A stretch of 64,000 bases of DNA from an uncultured Ruminococcus sp. Its GTDB lineage: Bacteria; Bacillota; Clostridia; Oscillospirales; Ruminococcaceae. Made by a program: the position numbers and the translations under genes. The stretch spans positions 1 through 64,000 of the forward strand of contig CAMKMD010000011.1 of the NCBI GenBank assembly GCA_946413815.1, given 5' to 3'. The notes below the pieces were generated by a model. That model was not told the DNA's origin, searched no databases, and saw nothing but the letters and a program-made list of their open reading frames with translations. Positions 25,333-32,900 of the stretch are shown in pieces (position 1 is the stretch's first letter; every line of letters starts with the position of its first letter).

Positions 25333-25695
25333 ATGAGAAAAAAGGCAAATAGAAAACAGAAAACCAAGCGTGACATTTTCCTGAAAATCAGAGTAACCGA
25401 GGAGGAACTTGAAGCGTTCCAGCGGAAGTATAAAAACAGCGGGATGCGAACTTTTTCAGGTTTTGTAAGAGCTATGTTGTTGGACGGTTATATCGTTCAT
25501 TTCAATGAAGATGAACTTCATGAAATATACCGTCTTGCAACTTCCATTTCCAACAATATCAATCAGATCATTGTTCAGGTTAGTCGCAACGATAATTCTT
25601 TCGATAGCGACTTTGCTGAGATCAAAGAGAAGATGGCGCAGATATGGCAACCGCTGAACTTTTTTACGTGTAAAGTTTTGCAGCTGAGACACTGA
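25333..25695 (+). CDS. mobC: MobC-like mobilisation (relaxosome) protein
   Basis: 120 residues, normal for the family. A basic start (MRKKANRKQKTKRD) leads to a ribbon-helix-helix segment IFLKIRVTEEELEAFQRKY and the MobC signature RTFSGFVRAMLLDG. The helical part LATSISNNINQIIVQVSRN follows. MobC binds oriT and helps the relaxase nick. A relaxase normally follows, overlapping the mobC end. Here an overlapping ATG (25645) gives only nine codons before a stop and no relaxase frame exists, so the partner has been lost. Confidence 0.82.
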   Translation: MRKKANRKQKTKRDIFLKIRVTEEELEAFQRKYKNSGMRTFSGFVRAMLLDGYIVHFNEDELHEIYRLATSISNNINQIIVQVSRNDNSFDSDFAEIKEKMAQIWQPLNFFTCKVLQLRH

Positions 25696-25778
25696 CAGAA
25701 TACAATGCGCATTGCACTGGATTTTATCTTCTTTTTGCTGCGCTCTTCACAAAAATAATTACAATCATTCCGCATAGC

Positions 25779-25807
25779 TGGACTCTTGAATATCTGTCCG
25801 CTATAAT
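25779..25807 (+). promoter_or_regulatory. Promoter of the 70-aa element gene
   Basis: TGGACT (25779-25784), 17-base spacer, TATAAT (25802-25807), about 35 bases before the ATG at 25841. Confidence 0.6.
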
Positions 25808-25840
25808 AGATTCACAACAATAATTTATGGAGGCGATTTT

Positions 25841-26053
25841 ATGTTTACAATTCCCGAACTTGCAATGCCAAGAACACGCAAGGTCACGACCATCTACAAC
25901 GGCAAGAAAGAGATATGGGACGATCGTGAGGAAGCACAGGATTTCTTTCTCAGGCAGATGATGACTGCCGAGGGCGAGGAACGTGACCGAGCAGAGTGTA
26001 TTTACATCCAGCTCATACATGGGTTGGAGGAATGCAGCGACGAGGAAGAATAA
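25841..26053 (+). CDS. Small conserved mobile-element protein, 70 aa
   Basis: Compact protein MFTIPELAMPRTRKVTTIYN..., with a basic N-terminal third, an Asp/Glu-rich C terminus (ECSDEEE) and no membrane segment. From memory, similar small proteins of unknown role accompany ICEs and IMEs of Clostridia. GGAGG precedes the ATG, and it has its own promoter and terminator. Confidence 0.65.
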   Translation: MFTIPELAMPRTRKVTTIYNGKKEIWDDREEAQDFFLRQMMTAEGEERDRAECIYIQLIHGLEECSDEEE

Positions 26054-26061
26054 TCAATGGA

Positions 26062-26095
26062 AGGGCTCTGCTTCTATGCAGAGCCTTTTGTTTTA
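26062..26095 (+). terminator. Terminator after the 70-aa gene
   Basis: 8-bp perfect stem GGCTCTGC/GCAGAGCC, 6-base loop, then TTTTGTTTT. Confidence 0.85.
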
Positions 26096-26167
26096 GTATC
26101 AAAGAACAGAGACTACTCTCATAACATATTAGCTTCTATTCCGGCAGATAAGAAATCGCAGGATGTA

Positions 26168-26251
26168 TTGCCCCGTTATATCCATATATGATATACTGAA
26201 ATAAACAAGAAAAAATTTTCAGAACCGGTGAGACTTTTCGCGTTCTGAAAA
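26168..26251 (+). promoter_or_regulatory. Promoter and inverted repeat upstream of the sigma factor gene
   Basis: TTGCCC (26168-26173), 18-base spacer, TATACT with an extended TGA (26192-26197). About 20 bases downstream lies a perfect 10-bp inverted repeat TTTTCAGAAC (26216-26225) / GTTCTGAAAA (26242-26251), placed to act in the 5' UTR or as an operator. Confidence 0.5.
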
Positions 26252-26292
26252 GACTAAGTTACAAAGGATAATTCTATAGAAGGAGATTCTTT

Positions 26293-26847
26293 ATGGATAA
26301 CGGTGCAAGTAGCTACCGCCGTTTCCTTTCCGGAGATAAAGAGGGGCTTGCTGAGATAGTGCGTGAATACAGCGACGGCCTGATTCTTTATATAAACAGC
26401 TTTGTCCAGAATATCTGTATTTCAGAGGAACTCATGGAGGATGTCTTCGTTGAGATAGCCCTCAGAAAACCGCAGTATTCAGGCCGGAGCTCGTTCAAGA
26501 CCTGGCTCTATGCCATTGCAAGGTATACTGCACTGGACTGCCTGAAACGGTATTCCCGCTTCTCTGACAGGCAGATAGACGAGATGTACGACCTGAGGGA
26601 CGAGTTCGACCTTGAGAAAAGCTATATAAGGGATGAACAGAGGATAACTCTGCATCGGGCTATGTCAAGGCTGAACAAGGATTACAGTCAGGTGCTGTAT
26701 CTGGTTTACTTTGAATCATTCAGCTATTCTGAAGCCGGAAAGATAATGAAAAAGACGGAACGGCAGGTCAAGAACCTGGTCTACAGAGCAAAAAAGGCTC
26801 TGAGAGAGGAACTCAGGAAGGAAGGGTTTGAATATGAAGAGCTATGA
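26293..26847 (+). CDS. ECF-type sigma-70 family sigma factor
   Basis: 184 residues. Region 2 is visible as ISEELMEDVFVEIALRK...GRSSFKTWLYAIARYTALDCLKR and region 4 as LNKDYSQVLYLVYFESFSYSEAGKIMKKTERQVKNLVYRAKKALREEL. It redirects RNA polymerase to a small regulon, probably including the following genes. AGGAGA precedes the ATG. Its end overlaps the anti-sigma gene by 14 bases. Confidence 0.9.
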   Translation: MDNGASSYRRFLSGDKEGLAEIVREYSDGLILYINSFVQNICISEELMEDVFVEIALRKPQYSGRSSFKTWLYAIARYTALDCLKRYSRFSDRQIDEMYDLRDEFDLEKSYIRDEQRITLHRAMSRLNKDYSQVLYLVYFESFSYSEAGKIMKKTERQVKNLVYRAKKALREELRKEGFEYEEL

Positions 26848-27520
26848 TGAAAGGATAGAAAGCATATTCCGCAAGTATGACGAACGGATTGGTGAGAAGA
26901 AACGCAGGAGAACCATAGCAGTACGCAGTGCGGTATCAGCGGCCGCCTGTGCAGTCCTTATTCTCGCCCTGAATCAGGTATCGCTTCTGGCTTACGGCGA
27001 GAATATGTTCAGCCGCATCTATCATTTTACCGGCAGGGGCGTTGCTATACATCTTGAAGAGGAGAGCCGGAACAACACTCTCCCCACAGGCTCTTCCGTC
27101 ATCACAGGCGAGGATATAAAGCTGCCCTCAGCCGAGGGAGACCCCTACGGCATCAGGAAGAAGTGTGCGGAATACGGTCTGCATCCCCTGACTCCCTTCT
27201 ACATACCCGAGGGGTTCAGGCTGGTAGAGATAGAGACCGAGAACGATATAAAGATAAACGCCATAAGGTTCGCTTTCAAGCGTGGGGATGAGATGATAGA
27301 CCTTGAATACGGTCAGTACAAGACGGATGAAATGGTCTTTGAGATACCTGCTGATTCAAAAACCATCACTGAAAGGGAGATATGCGGCCGGATGTTTGCG
27401 GTTATCCATGAGGAGGATACCGTAAAGGCCTTCTGTGCCGATGACAGGATGCTGTACGGCATCTTCACAACCGGCCTTGACAGTAAGGAAGCAGACAGGA
27501 TAATCGATTCACTAAGATAA
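26834..27520 (+). CDS. Membrane anti-sigma factor with DUF4367-like extracellular domain
   Basis: 228 residues. A cytoplasmic N terminus (KSYDERIESIFRKYDERIGEKKRRR) leads to one membrane helix (VRSAVSAAACAVLILALNQV) and an extracytoplasmic C-terminal domain (ITEREICGRMFAVIHEEDTVKAFCADD), the layout of DUF4367 anti-sigma factors. It should hold the upstream sigma factor at the membrane until a surface signal arrives. The ATG at 26834 has AGGAAGG 8 bases upstream; a TTG at 26828 is less likely. Confidence 0.78.
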   Translation: MKSYDERIESIFRKYDERIGEKKRRRTIAVRSAVSAAACAVLILALNQVSLLAYGENMFSRIYHFTGRGVAIHLEEESRNNTLPTGSSVITGEDIKLPSAEGDPYGIRKKCAEYGLHPLTPFYIPEGFRLVEIETENDIKINAIRFAFKRGDEMIDLEYGQYKTDEMVFEIPADSKTITEREICGRMFAVIHEEDTVKAFCADDRMLYGIFTTGLDSKEADRIIDSLR

Positions 27521-27545
27521 GCTATTTCGTCAGGAGGTAATCAAC

Positions 27546-28610
27546 ATGAAGACAGCAAACAGGCTCATAGCAGCCATTATCGGAGCAGTCACAGCAGTCA
27601 GCACATTCACACCGGCAGTCTCAGCATACACAGACGGAGTACACGATACAGACGATATGATAGAATCAGATATCCACTTTTATCTGTGGTCAGAATATGC
27701 CCCTGATTACACAGGTTACAGGATATATTACAGCGAAGAAGAGGACGCATTCTATGGTATGGCAGACAGCAGCGATATGGAGATAGTATACGTACCGGCA
27801 GACGGTGTGACAGTTGATGATATAGCTGCTGCCTTCGAAGAATACAAGAAGAACAATCTTCCGGATGAAGAGGAATCAGTGACTTCCTACGGCGAAAAGG
27901 AGATCGTGAAAAAACTCGGTATCAATGAAGAGGGAGGCGTGATATCCACAAGGATAGAGACCATGGTTCCGGTGCGTCTTATAGCAAAATTCTGCCAGAA
28001 AAATGCAGAGCTTTTCAAAGCTGTTGAATACAGGAACAGAATATGGTACCTGCTTTCGATCAGCGAGCCCTTCAAAATACCGGATTACGATACAAGGTCA
28101 GCCGGAGAATACTTCAAAGAGCACGGCCTTGACTGGGATTGTAGTAACTGTTCTATCAAACTGAGCAACATCGGCGGCAAGGGGTATAACTACATCGACG
28201 GCATAACGATAGATTTTCCTGAGGATATGACGGTATATGAACGGGCTGAAGCTGCTTTCTCAATGCTGGATGGCAAGAAAACGAATATTCTTTATCCTGT
28301 GATTACAGCAGGCAGCAAATGCTCATGGGAGAGCACCGATATGCTGAAGATATCGACAGAAGCAATCAGAATACCGCCGACAGAACAACCCACCTTCGGA
28401 TGGGAACTGTATTCTACCGTTAAAGGCGATGCAAACAACGATTTCAAGGTAAATATCGCAGATGCGGTGACAGTTCTCCAGTACATAGCCAACAACAAGA
28501 AATATCCGATGTCCGAGCAGTCAAAGATCAATGCGGACTGTGACGGAGTCCCCGGTATCACAGGTGGCGATGCTATCATGATACAGAAGATGGATGCGGG
28601 GATAGTGTAA
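27546..28610 (+). CDS. Secreted dockerin-containing protein, paralogue 1
   Basis: 354 residues. A signal peptide (MKTANRLIAAIIGAVTAVST, cleavage near VSA-YTD) is followed by a ~260-residue domain of unknown function. A C-terminal type I dockerin covers about 292-352, with Ca loops DANNDFKVNIAD and DCDGVPGITGGD. The dockerin should dock it to a cellulosomal cohesin scaffold. The module lacks glycoside-hydrolase motifs. Gene order (sigma, anti-sigma, two dockerin proteins) suggests control by the upstream sigma factor. The N-terminal domain is shared with the next gene. Confidence 0.83.
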   Translation: MKTANRLIAAIIGAVTAVSTFTPAVSAYTDGVHDTDDMIESDIHFYLWSEYAPDYTGYRIYYSEEEDAFYGMADSSDMEIVYVPADGVTVDDIAAAFEEYKKNNLPDEEESVTSYGEKEIVKKLGINEEGGVISTRIETMVPVRLIAKFCQKNAELFKAVEYRNRIWYLLSISEPFKIPDYDTRSAGEYFKEHGLDWDCSNCSIKLSNIGGKGYNYIDGITIDFPEDMTVYERAEAAFSMLDGKKTNILYPVITAGSKCSWESTDMLKISTEAIRIPPTEQPTFGWELYSTVKGDANNDFKVNIADAVTVLQYIANNKKYPMSEQSKINADCDGVPGITGGDAIMIQKMDAGIV

Positions 28611-28644
28611 GGTTATTAAGAGAATTTATAAAGGAGGAAAAACT

Positions 28645-30219
28645 ATGAAAAAGGCGAACAAAATAATTGCGGCTGCACTATCCGCAGTCATTGCTGCCTG
28701 TGCAGTAGCATCAACTGCATCCGCATACACAAACGGTATACATGATACAGACAGCATGAGGGCTGTCATTGATTATTCTTTCGATGTAAGCGAACCATAT
28801 CTCTCTGATGTTTCTGCGAGGGAACTCTACTATGATGAAGCAGATGATTCCTTCTATATTATTACAGAAGGAAGGATCGATGAAGCAGTATTCACTCCGG
28901 CAGAGGGTGTTGTCTTTGAGGATATCGCGGCTGCGTTTGAGCAGTACAAGGAGAAAGAACTGCCGGATGAAGAGGAAGATCCACAGCTGCATGAGAAGGA
29001 ATACCTGAGCAAGCTCGTCATTCAGAAAGACGGCGAGAAAGTATATGCAGAGATACCTGTAGAGGTTTCAATACGCCTTCTTGCAAGCTTCTGTCAGAAG
29101 AATGCCGCACTCTTTGAGAGTGCAGAATACAAAAAAGACAGGATGTATATGCTGACTATCGGTGAGCCATACTGCATAACACGGTATAATACCAAAACCG
29201 CGGATGAATACATCATGGAGCATGAACTCGACTGGAGCTGTAAGTCAGCGTCAGTTCGTGTTTATGAAGGAAAAGGATTTAAGAACGTAGATGGAATATC
29301 ACTGACATTTCCCGAAAACATGACCGGGTACGAGAAGGCACAGGGAGCATACGAAATGATGACGGCAAAAAACGGCAGCGCACTGTACCCGACGATAACG
29401 GATACTTGTGAATGTACATGGGAAAGTACAGATCTCCTCGTCATGTCAACGGCTGTGAACAATACGCTCATTCCAACAGTGGCACCGACGATAACAGAGA
29501 CACCTACACAGGAGAAAACTATGGTTCCGACCTCTCCTATAGATTCAACAGGTGTCGGCGATGCAAACTGCGATTTCCGTGTAACTGTTGCTGACGCCGT
29601 AGCTGTGCTCCAGTACATAGCCAACGCAGAAAAATACCCTCTCAGCCCTCAGGGAAAGGTAAACGCCGATATCGACGGTATTCCGGGCATAACCGGTACT
29701 GACGCCATTGCTATACAGTGTATTGATGCGGGGGTTGAGTACGTTCCCAAGGCTCAGAAAAAGCGCACCTATTCCACAAAGGAAGAGCTTATCAGCCTTA
29801 TGGTGTCAGAGGACGAAGATTTCTCTGAACATGGCTTTATCTATGCACCCGGATACAAATTCGATGCAGTTCTTAATGCCGGCACTAAAGATTACCTCAT
29901 CATATACGGGCTGGATCCTGAGGACTGTAAGCTGAACGAGTATCGCTGGGGATATATGCCTGAGAACATTGTGATAAATACAGCTGATTTCATTTATGCG
30001 CTCGAGCCTGAATTCTACAGCGGTTCAACTTATATGCCGGGAGCGCTGAAGGAAGAATACAGGATAACCAGCGAAAGTGGAAATTCACTTGAGGTTATCT
30101 TCTTCATTGACGAGACTGCACCTGGATTCATGTATGAAATGACCGATGAAAGATGGACAGCCTCCTATGGATTCAGCTATATGCCCTATGTATTCCCGGA
30201 TGGAACTGAAATCAAATGA
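28645..30219 (+). CDS. Secreted dockerin-containing protein, paralogue 2, with extra C-terminal domain
   Basis: 524 residues. A signal peptide (MKKANKIIAAALSAVIAACA..., near ASA-YTN) precedes an N-terminal domain paralogous to the previous protein. Shared landmarks are HDTD, DIAAAFEQYK, IRLLASFCQKNAALFESAEY and CTWESTDLL. A Thr/Pro linker (about 275-302) leads to a dockerin at about 303-368 (DANCDFRVTVAD; DIDGIPGITGTD). Unusually, the dockerin is internal, with about 150 residues after it that may form a separate domain (YSTKEELISLMVSEDEDF...). The product is probably co-expressed with the preceding gene, 34 bases upstream. Confidence 0.83.
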   Translation: MKKANKIIAAALSAVIAACAVASTASAYTNGIHDTDSMRAVIDYSFDVSEPYLSDVSARELYYDEADDSFYIITEGRIDEAVFTPAEGVVFEDIAAAFEQYKEKELPDEEEDPQLHEKEYLSKLVIQKDGEKVYAEIPVEVSIRLLASFCQKNAALFESAEYKKDRMYMLTIGEPYCITRYNTKTADEYIMEHELDWSCKSASVRVYEGKGFKNVDGISLTFPENMTGYEKAQGAYEMMTAKNGSALYPTITDTCECTWESTDLLVMSTAVNNTLIPTVAPTITETPTQEKTMVPTSPIDSTGVGDANCDFRVTVADAVAVLQYIANAEKYPLSPQGKVNADIDGIPGITGTDAIAIQCIDAGVEYVPKAQKKRTYSTKEELISLMVSEDEDFSEHGFIYAPGYKFDAVLNAGTKDYLIIYGLDPEDCKLNEYRWGYMPENIVINTADFIYALEPEFYSGSTYMPGALKEEYRITSESGNSLEVIFFIDETAPGFMYEMTDERWTASYGFSYMPYVFPDGTEIK

Positions 30220-30311
30220 CGATCAAAAGCAGTGATGAACTGCCTCCTCAGCTGCGATGGCGGTTCCGGTTGAGTTTTAAGTCCCCATCATGTCCGTAAA
30301 CATATAGATAA

Positions 30312-30356
30312 AACAGGTGAATACTTCCGAATGAAGTATTCACCTGTTCTGTTTTA
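30312..30356 (+). terminator. Strong bidirectional terminator after the dockerin genes
   Basis: 15-bp perfect stem ACAGGTGAATACTTC/GAAGTATTCACCTGT with a 5-base loop (30313-30347). Both sides have T-rich tails, so it can end the dockerin operon and a minus-strand transcript. Confidence 0.85.
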
Positions 30357-30469
30357 TAGCTTGCTGAATCTGTAAATTGTTATTGTTTGATTTTTCTTTT
30401 ATATTGGCGCTGTCCTATAGCTTGCCCTCCTTTTCGTGCAATATCAGTATGCTTTTAGTATTATAGGAC
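30312..30469 (-). ncRNA. Candidate minus-strand small RNA near attR
   Basis: A minus-strand promoter TTGACT (30499-30504), 17-base spacer, TATACT (30476-30481) faces into a 160-base stretch with no gene, ending at the strong hairpin of 30313-30347. The 5' part folds by GTCCTATA pairing with TATAGGAC (about 30411-30470), enclosing TTGC/GCAA with an AGGAGGG loop. The presence of a Shine-Dalgarno-like loop but no start codon suggests a regulatory RNA. Confidence 0.45.
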
Positions 30470-30678
30470 GGTTTAAGTATAGCACAAAAGCCTGAAAAAG
30501 TCAATGTCACAGTTAGTTGCTTGAATTAATTGATTGCACTCTCATATATAAAATTAACGTTTTGAACAACAGACCTTGATGTATTATTTAGATTATGATA
30601 TAATTAGCTTTAGATGATATAATAAAAAAACATACGATAAGAATTAAAATAGCCCTGCATCGTCACAAAACAAGCAAG

Positions 30679-30698
30679 GTAACTAACACACAACTAAC
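30679..30698 (+). repeat. Right arm-type repeats
   Basis: GTAACTAACAC followed by ACAACTAAC, matching the left-end repeats at 19801-19831 in the same orientation. The rest of 30505-30739 is AT-rich with nothing else recognised. Confidence 0.55.
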
Positions 30699-30739
30699 AA
30701 AATAGCCTCAAAATAACGCAATAACGCGATTGCACTTTA

Positions 30740-30773
30740 TCAAAGAGATAATTTTATCCCAACCGGGAGTATT
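30740..30773 (+). repeat. attR
   Basis: Same 21 bases as the left copy, then AACC instead of TGTT at the centre, then the shared GGGAGTATT. The shared part includes a copy of the last three rpsI codons and the stop, out of any gene context. Confidence 0.85.
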
Positions 30774-30916
30774 ATTCAGGAAATCAAGGCATCCATCATT
30801 TGGTGGATGCCTTATTTGTACAGCAAGGAGGGAACTTATTAAATGTCCCCTAAACACCATTTAAATGAGTATATTACAAAATAACCGCTGAGAGAACGCT
30901 CCCTCAGCGGTTATTT
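30774..30916 (+). other. Right flank resembling the left end of the element
   Basis: Contains hairpin AAGGCATCCA/TGGATGCCTT with TTATTTGT (30786-30819), an AAGGAGG followed by a 13-codon reading frame (30843-30884, MSPKHHLNEYITK), and terminator TAACCGCTGAG/CTCAGCGGTTA (30882-30913). The same succession (hairpin, gene, terminator) occurs just inside attL with the 360-aa cyclase gene in the middle. Confidence 0.6.
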
Positions 30917-32887
30917 TTATTTCTCCGGTTTCTCTGACTTCCTATACCTCGCCATAATGGACATAAGGTCGTATTTGCACATCTCCGGTCTTGTCTCCAT
31001 GAGCTTATCCTGCGTCACGATGCAGGGATTGCGCCGGAACCTGTCATTCTTCCTGTCCCCGTATCTCCAGCCGATGGAGGCCATATAGCAGCACCAGCGG
31101 CGGTGCTCGAGAGAGGCGAGGCCGTATGCGAAGCTGTCCTTCTTCATCGCTTCAAGCAGTTCCTCCTCCGAACCTCTCATGCGCCATGCTGAGCCGGTAT
31201 ACTGCATTATCTTTCCGTCCGTACCGATAAGCTCCTCCAGCTTTGCGGAGAAGTCCGCACCGCTCTCTGCTGCCAACTTCGGGAGGATGTCATCCTTTAC
31301 CTTGTCGTGGTATGCGGCGGCCTTGCTGGATGAGCGGCGGAAGAGCCTTAATCTGTTCCATTCCTGCTCAGGGTCCTTGTCTGAGTTGTCTGCTGCACCC
31401 TCCTCATCGGCTGTGAGGAGGGATATATTCTCGTAGATATGGTTGTACTCCTTGGCGCTCTGGTCTATCCTGCGGTCGATTATCATATCAAGAGTGATGA
31501 CCACGCTTCTGTCATCGATAAGGTCTACGTCGTCAAGGACGTCATTATCCGCAGTGATATAGCCTGCAAGCCTTCTGTCGGTATCCATGCGCATGAGTAT
31601 AGGGGATTTTATCTCACGCTCCGCAAAAAGCTCCTCCAGCTGCACTGCGCAGTTTACTGCAAGGTCGATGTTGCTGAGGGCTATGACCGCATAAGTGTAT
31701 GGGTCTGTTTCAAGCTTGCTTCGCACCATATCATAGAAGTTCATATGCGAGATATTGAGCTCGAAGAAGTTTATCTCCAGGAGACCGTCCACCGCACTGC
31801 TCTTCATGACTGCCTTGTTATCCGTGATATCAAAGGTCTCGGGGCTGAACTGATTGAGGAAGACCGCTTTCTTTGCCTTGATGCTGCTGTCAATGACATC
31901 TATGACGATGCGGTTCTCCTTATGTACTACGCCCAGGTTCATGGCCTGAATGACCGCCTCCTGACCAAGCTGTCCGAAGCCGGCAACAAGGAGATGCACC
32001 GTCCAGTCCTTCAGAGGAGTATCTGTGTCCTTGTATACCGTATGCAGGGGGTGGTCGGCATACATCTTGTGTATCTGCATCTCGGGAAGTCCCATGAGTT
32101 CAAGGTCGAAGAAGGCATCCGTACCGGCAGCGCCGTTGTAGTAGCCGGCAATAAGCCTGCCTATGCCCTCGTCCTCACAGCGGCAGGAGACCTTTGCGCC
32201 CTCTGCAAGCCGTATCCTCTCTTCTGAGTCCTTCTCGTTGAGGCGGAAGAGCTGGAGGAGGGAAAAATTGCGTATGGTGGAATTCTCATAGAGAATTATA
32301 TTCGTGGCATCTGTGATATGTGTCTTTTCAAGCAGGTTTTCAAGCTCCCGCTCGGGCGCTTTCAGCACATCGACGGTATGTATCACATAGCCCGACTTGT
32401 TAAGGCCGTAGACCTCCTCCTGTGCTATGGGCTCTGCCGTTACGATATGCACGCATATCTTCTTCGGGTCGGAGGTGTCGTTCCTGAGCATGGAGCGGAC
32501 ATCGCTGTTGTAGCCGAATACCACCACATGGCGGCAGTTCTTGTTACGGCGGAAGAAGATGATGAAGCGCAGTATCCTCTCGAGGAATTTGTATATAAAG
32601 GAGAGGGTGCAGTAGGGAGCCGTGAATACCGCTATGCAGTAGGCATAGGCAATGCCCTTGCTTATCACAGAGTTGTTGTCCTTTATGAAAGCAACTGTGT
32701 CCTTTATTGTGACCGAGGCCTTGAAGCCGAATGCGTTGATACTGTTCTGGAGAACGAGCAGCAGCTTGAAGAAGGGCTCGTAGCTCTGGTAGTAGTTTAT
32801 TCCGTGCGCAGTCGCTATGAGGAAGGAAAGGACGGCAAGCAGGAATATCAGCCGGGTGGTATTGGAACGGCTGTCTTTATGTTTCAT
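30917..32887 (-). CDS. Membrane protein with two Rossmann (TrkA-N/RCK-like) domains and C-terminal RyR domain
   Basis: 656 residues. Two N-terminal membrane helices (LIFLLAVLSFLIATAHGI and about residues 75-115) are not separated by any K-channel selectivity filter. Then come two Rossmann-type domains, HVVVFGYNSDVRSML near 120 and VHLLVAGFGQLGQEAVIQAM near 295, the second followed by an acidic strand end (IDVIDSS). The C terminus (about 580-645) fits the RyR domain: LEHRRWCCYMASIGWRYGD, then NPCIVTQDKL. It probably senses a nucleotide ligand at the membrane. It follows the TIR gene by 13 bases with its own GGAGGG, so both form one operon. Confidence 0.75.
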   Translation of the reverse strand: MKHKDSRSNTTRLIFLLAVLSFLIATAHGINYYQSYEPFFKLLLVLQNSINAFGFKASVTIKDTVAFIKDNNSVISKGIAYAYCIAVFTAPYCTLSFIYKFLERILRFIIFFRRNKNCRHVVVFGYNSDVRSMLRNDTSDPKKICVHIVTAEPIAQEEVYGLNKSGYVIHTVDVLKAPERELENLLEKTHITDATNIILYENSTIRNFSLLQLFRLNEKDSEERIRLAEGAKVSCRCEDEGIGRLIAGYYNGAAGTDAFFDLELMGLPEMQIHKMYADHPLHTVYKDTDTPLKDWTVHLLVAGFGQLGQEAVIQAMNLGVVHKENRIVIDVIDSSIKAKKAVFLNQFSPETFDITDNKAVMKSSAVDGLLEINFFELNISHMNFYDMVRSKLETDPYTYAVIALSNIDLAVNCAVQLEELFAEREIKSPILMRMDTDRRLAGYITADNDVLDDVDLIDDRSVVITLDMIIDRRIDQSAKEYNHIYENISLLTADEEGAADNSDKDPEQEWNRLRLFRRSSSKAAAYHDKVKDDILPKLAAESGADFSAKLEELIGTDGKIMQYTGSAWRMRGSEEELLEAMKKDSFAYGLASLEHRRWCCYMASIGWRYGDRKNDRFRRNPCIVTQDKLMETRPEMCKYDLMSIMARYRKSEKPEK

Positions 32888-32900
32888 CTGCTCCCTCCTT

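Larger units (their letters stand above)
19701..30773. mobile_element. Integrative element (IME-like) inserted at the 3' end of rpsI
   Basis: About 11.07 kb between two copies of an att sequence. The left copy covers the last codons of rpsI; the right copy lies in intergenic DNA. Between them, in order: cyclase-like cargo, terminator, tyrosine integrase and Xre regulator (minus strand), then on the plus strand an excisionase-like gene, P4-type primase/helicase, oriT-like repeat, mobC, a small element-type gene, a sigma/anti-sigma pair and two dockerin genes. Arm-type direct repeats lie near both ends. No relaxase and no transfer genes are present, so the element could at best be mobilised by another. 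The sigma-dockerin part resembles the host in composition and may be captured cargo. Confidence 0.82.

Noticed and set aside
31439-32227. 262-codon plus-strand frame within the RyR protein gene
   Set aside because: Antisense to a gene with recognisable Rossmann and RyR motifs; no start site.
30917-32887. Ordinary K+ channel with RCK domains
   Set aside because: No TVGYG-type selectivity filter or pore helix between the two membrane segments, and a RyR domain at the C terminus.
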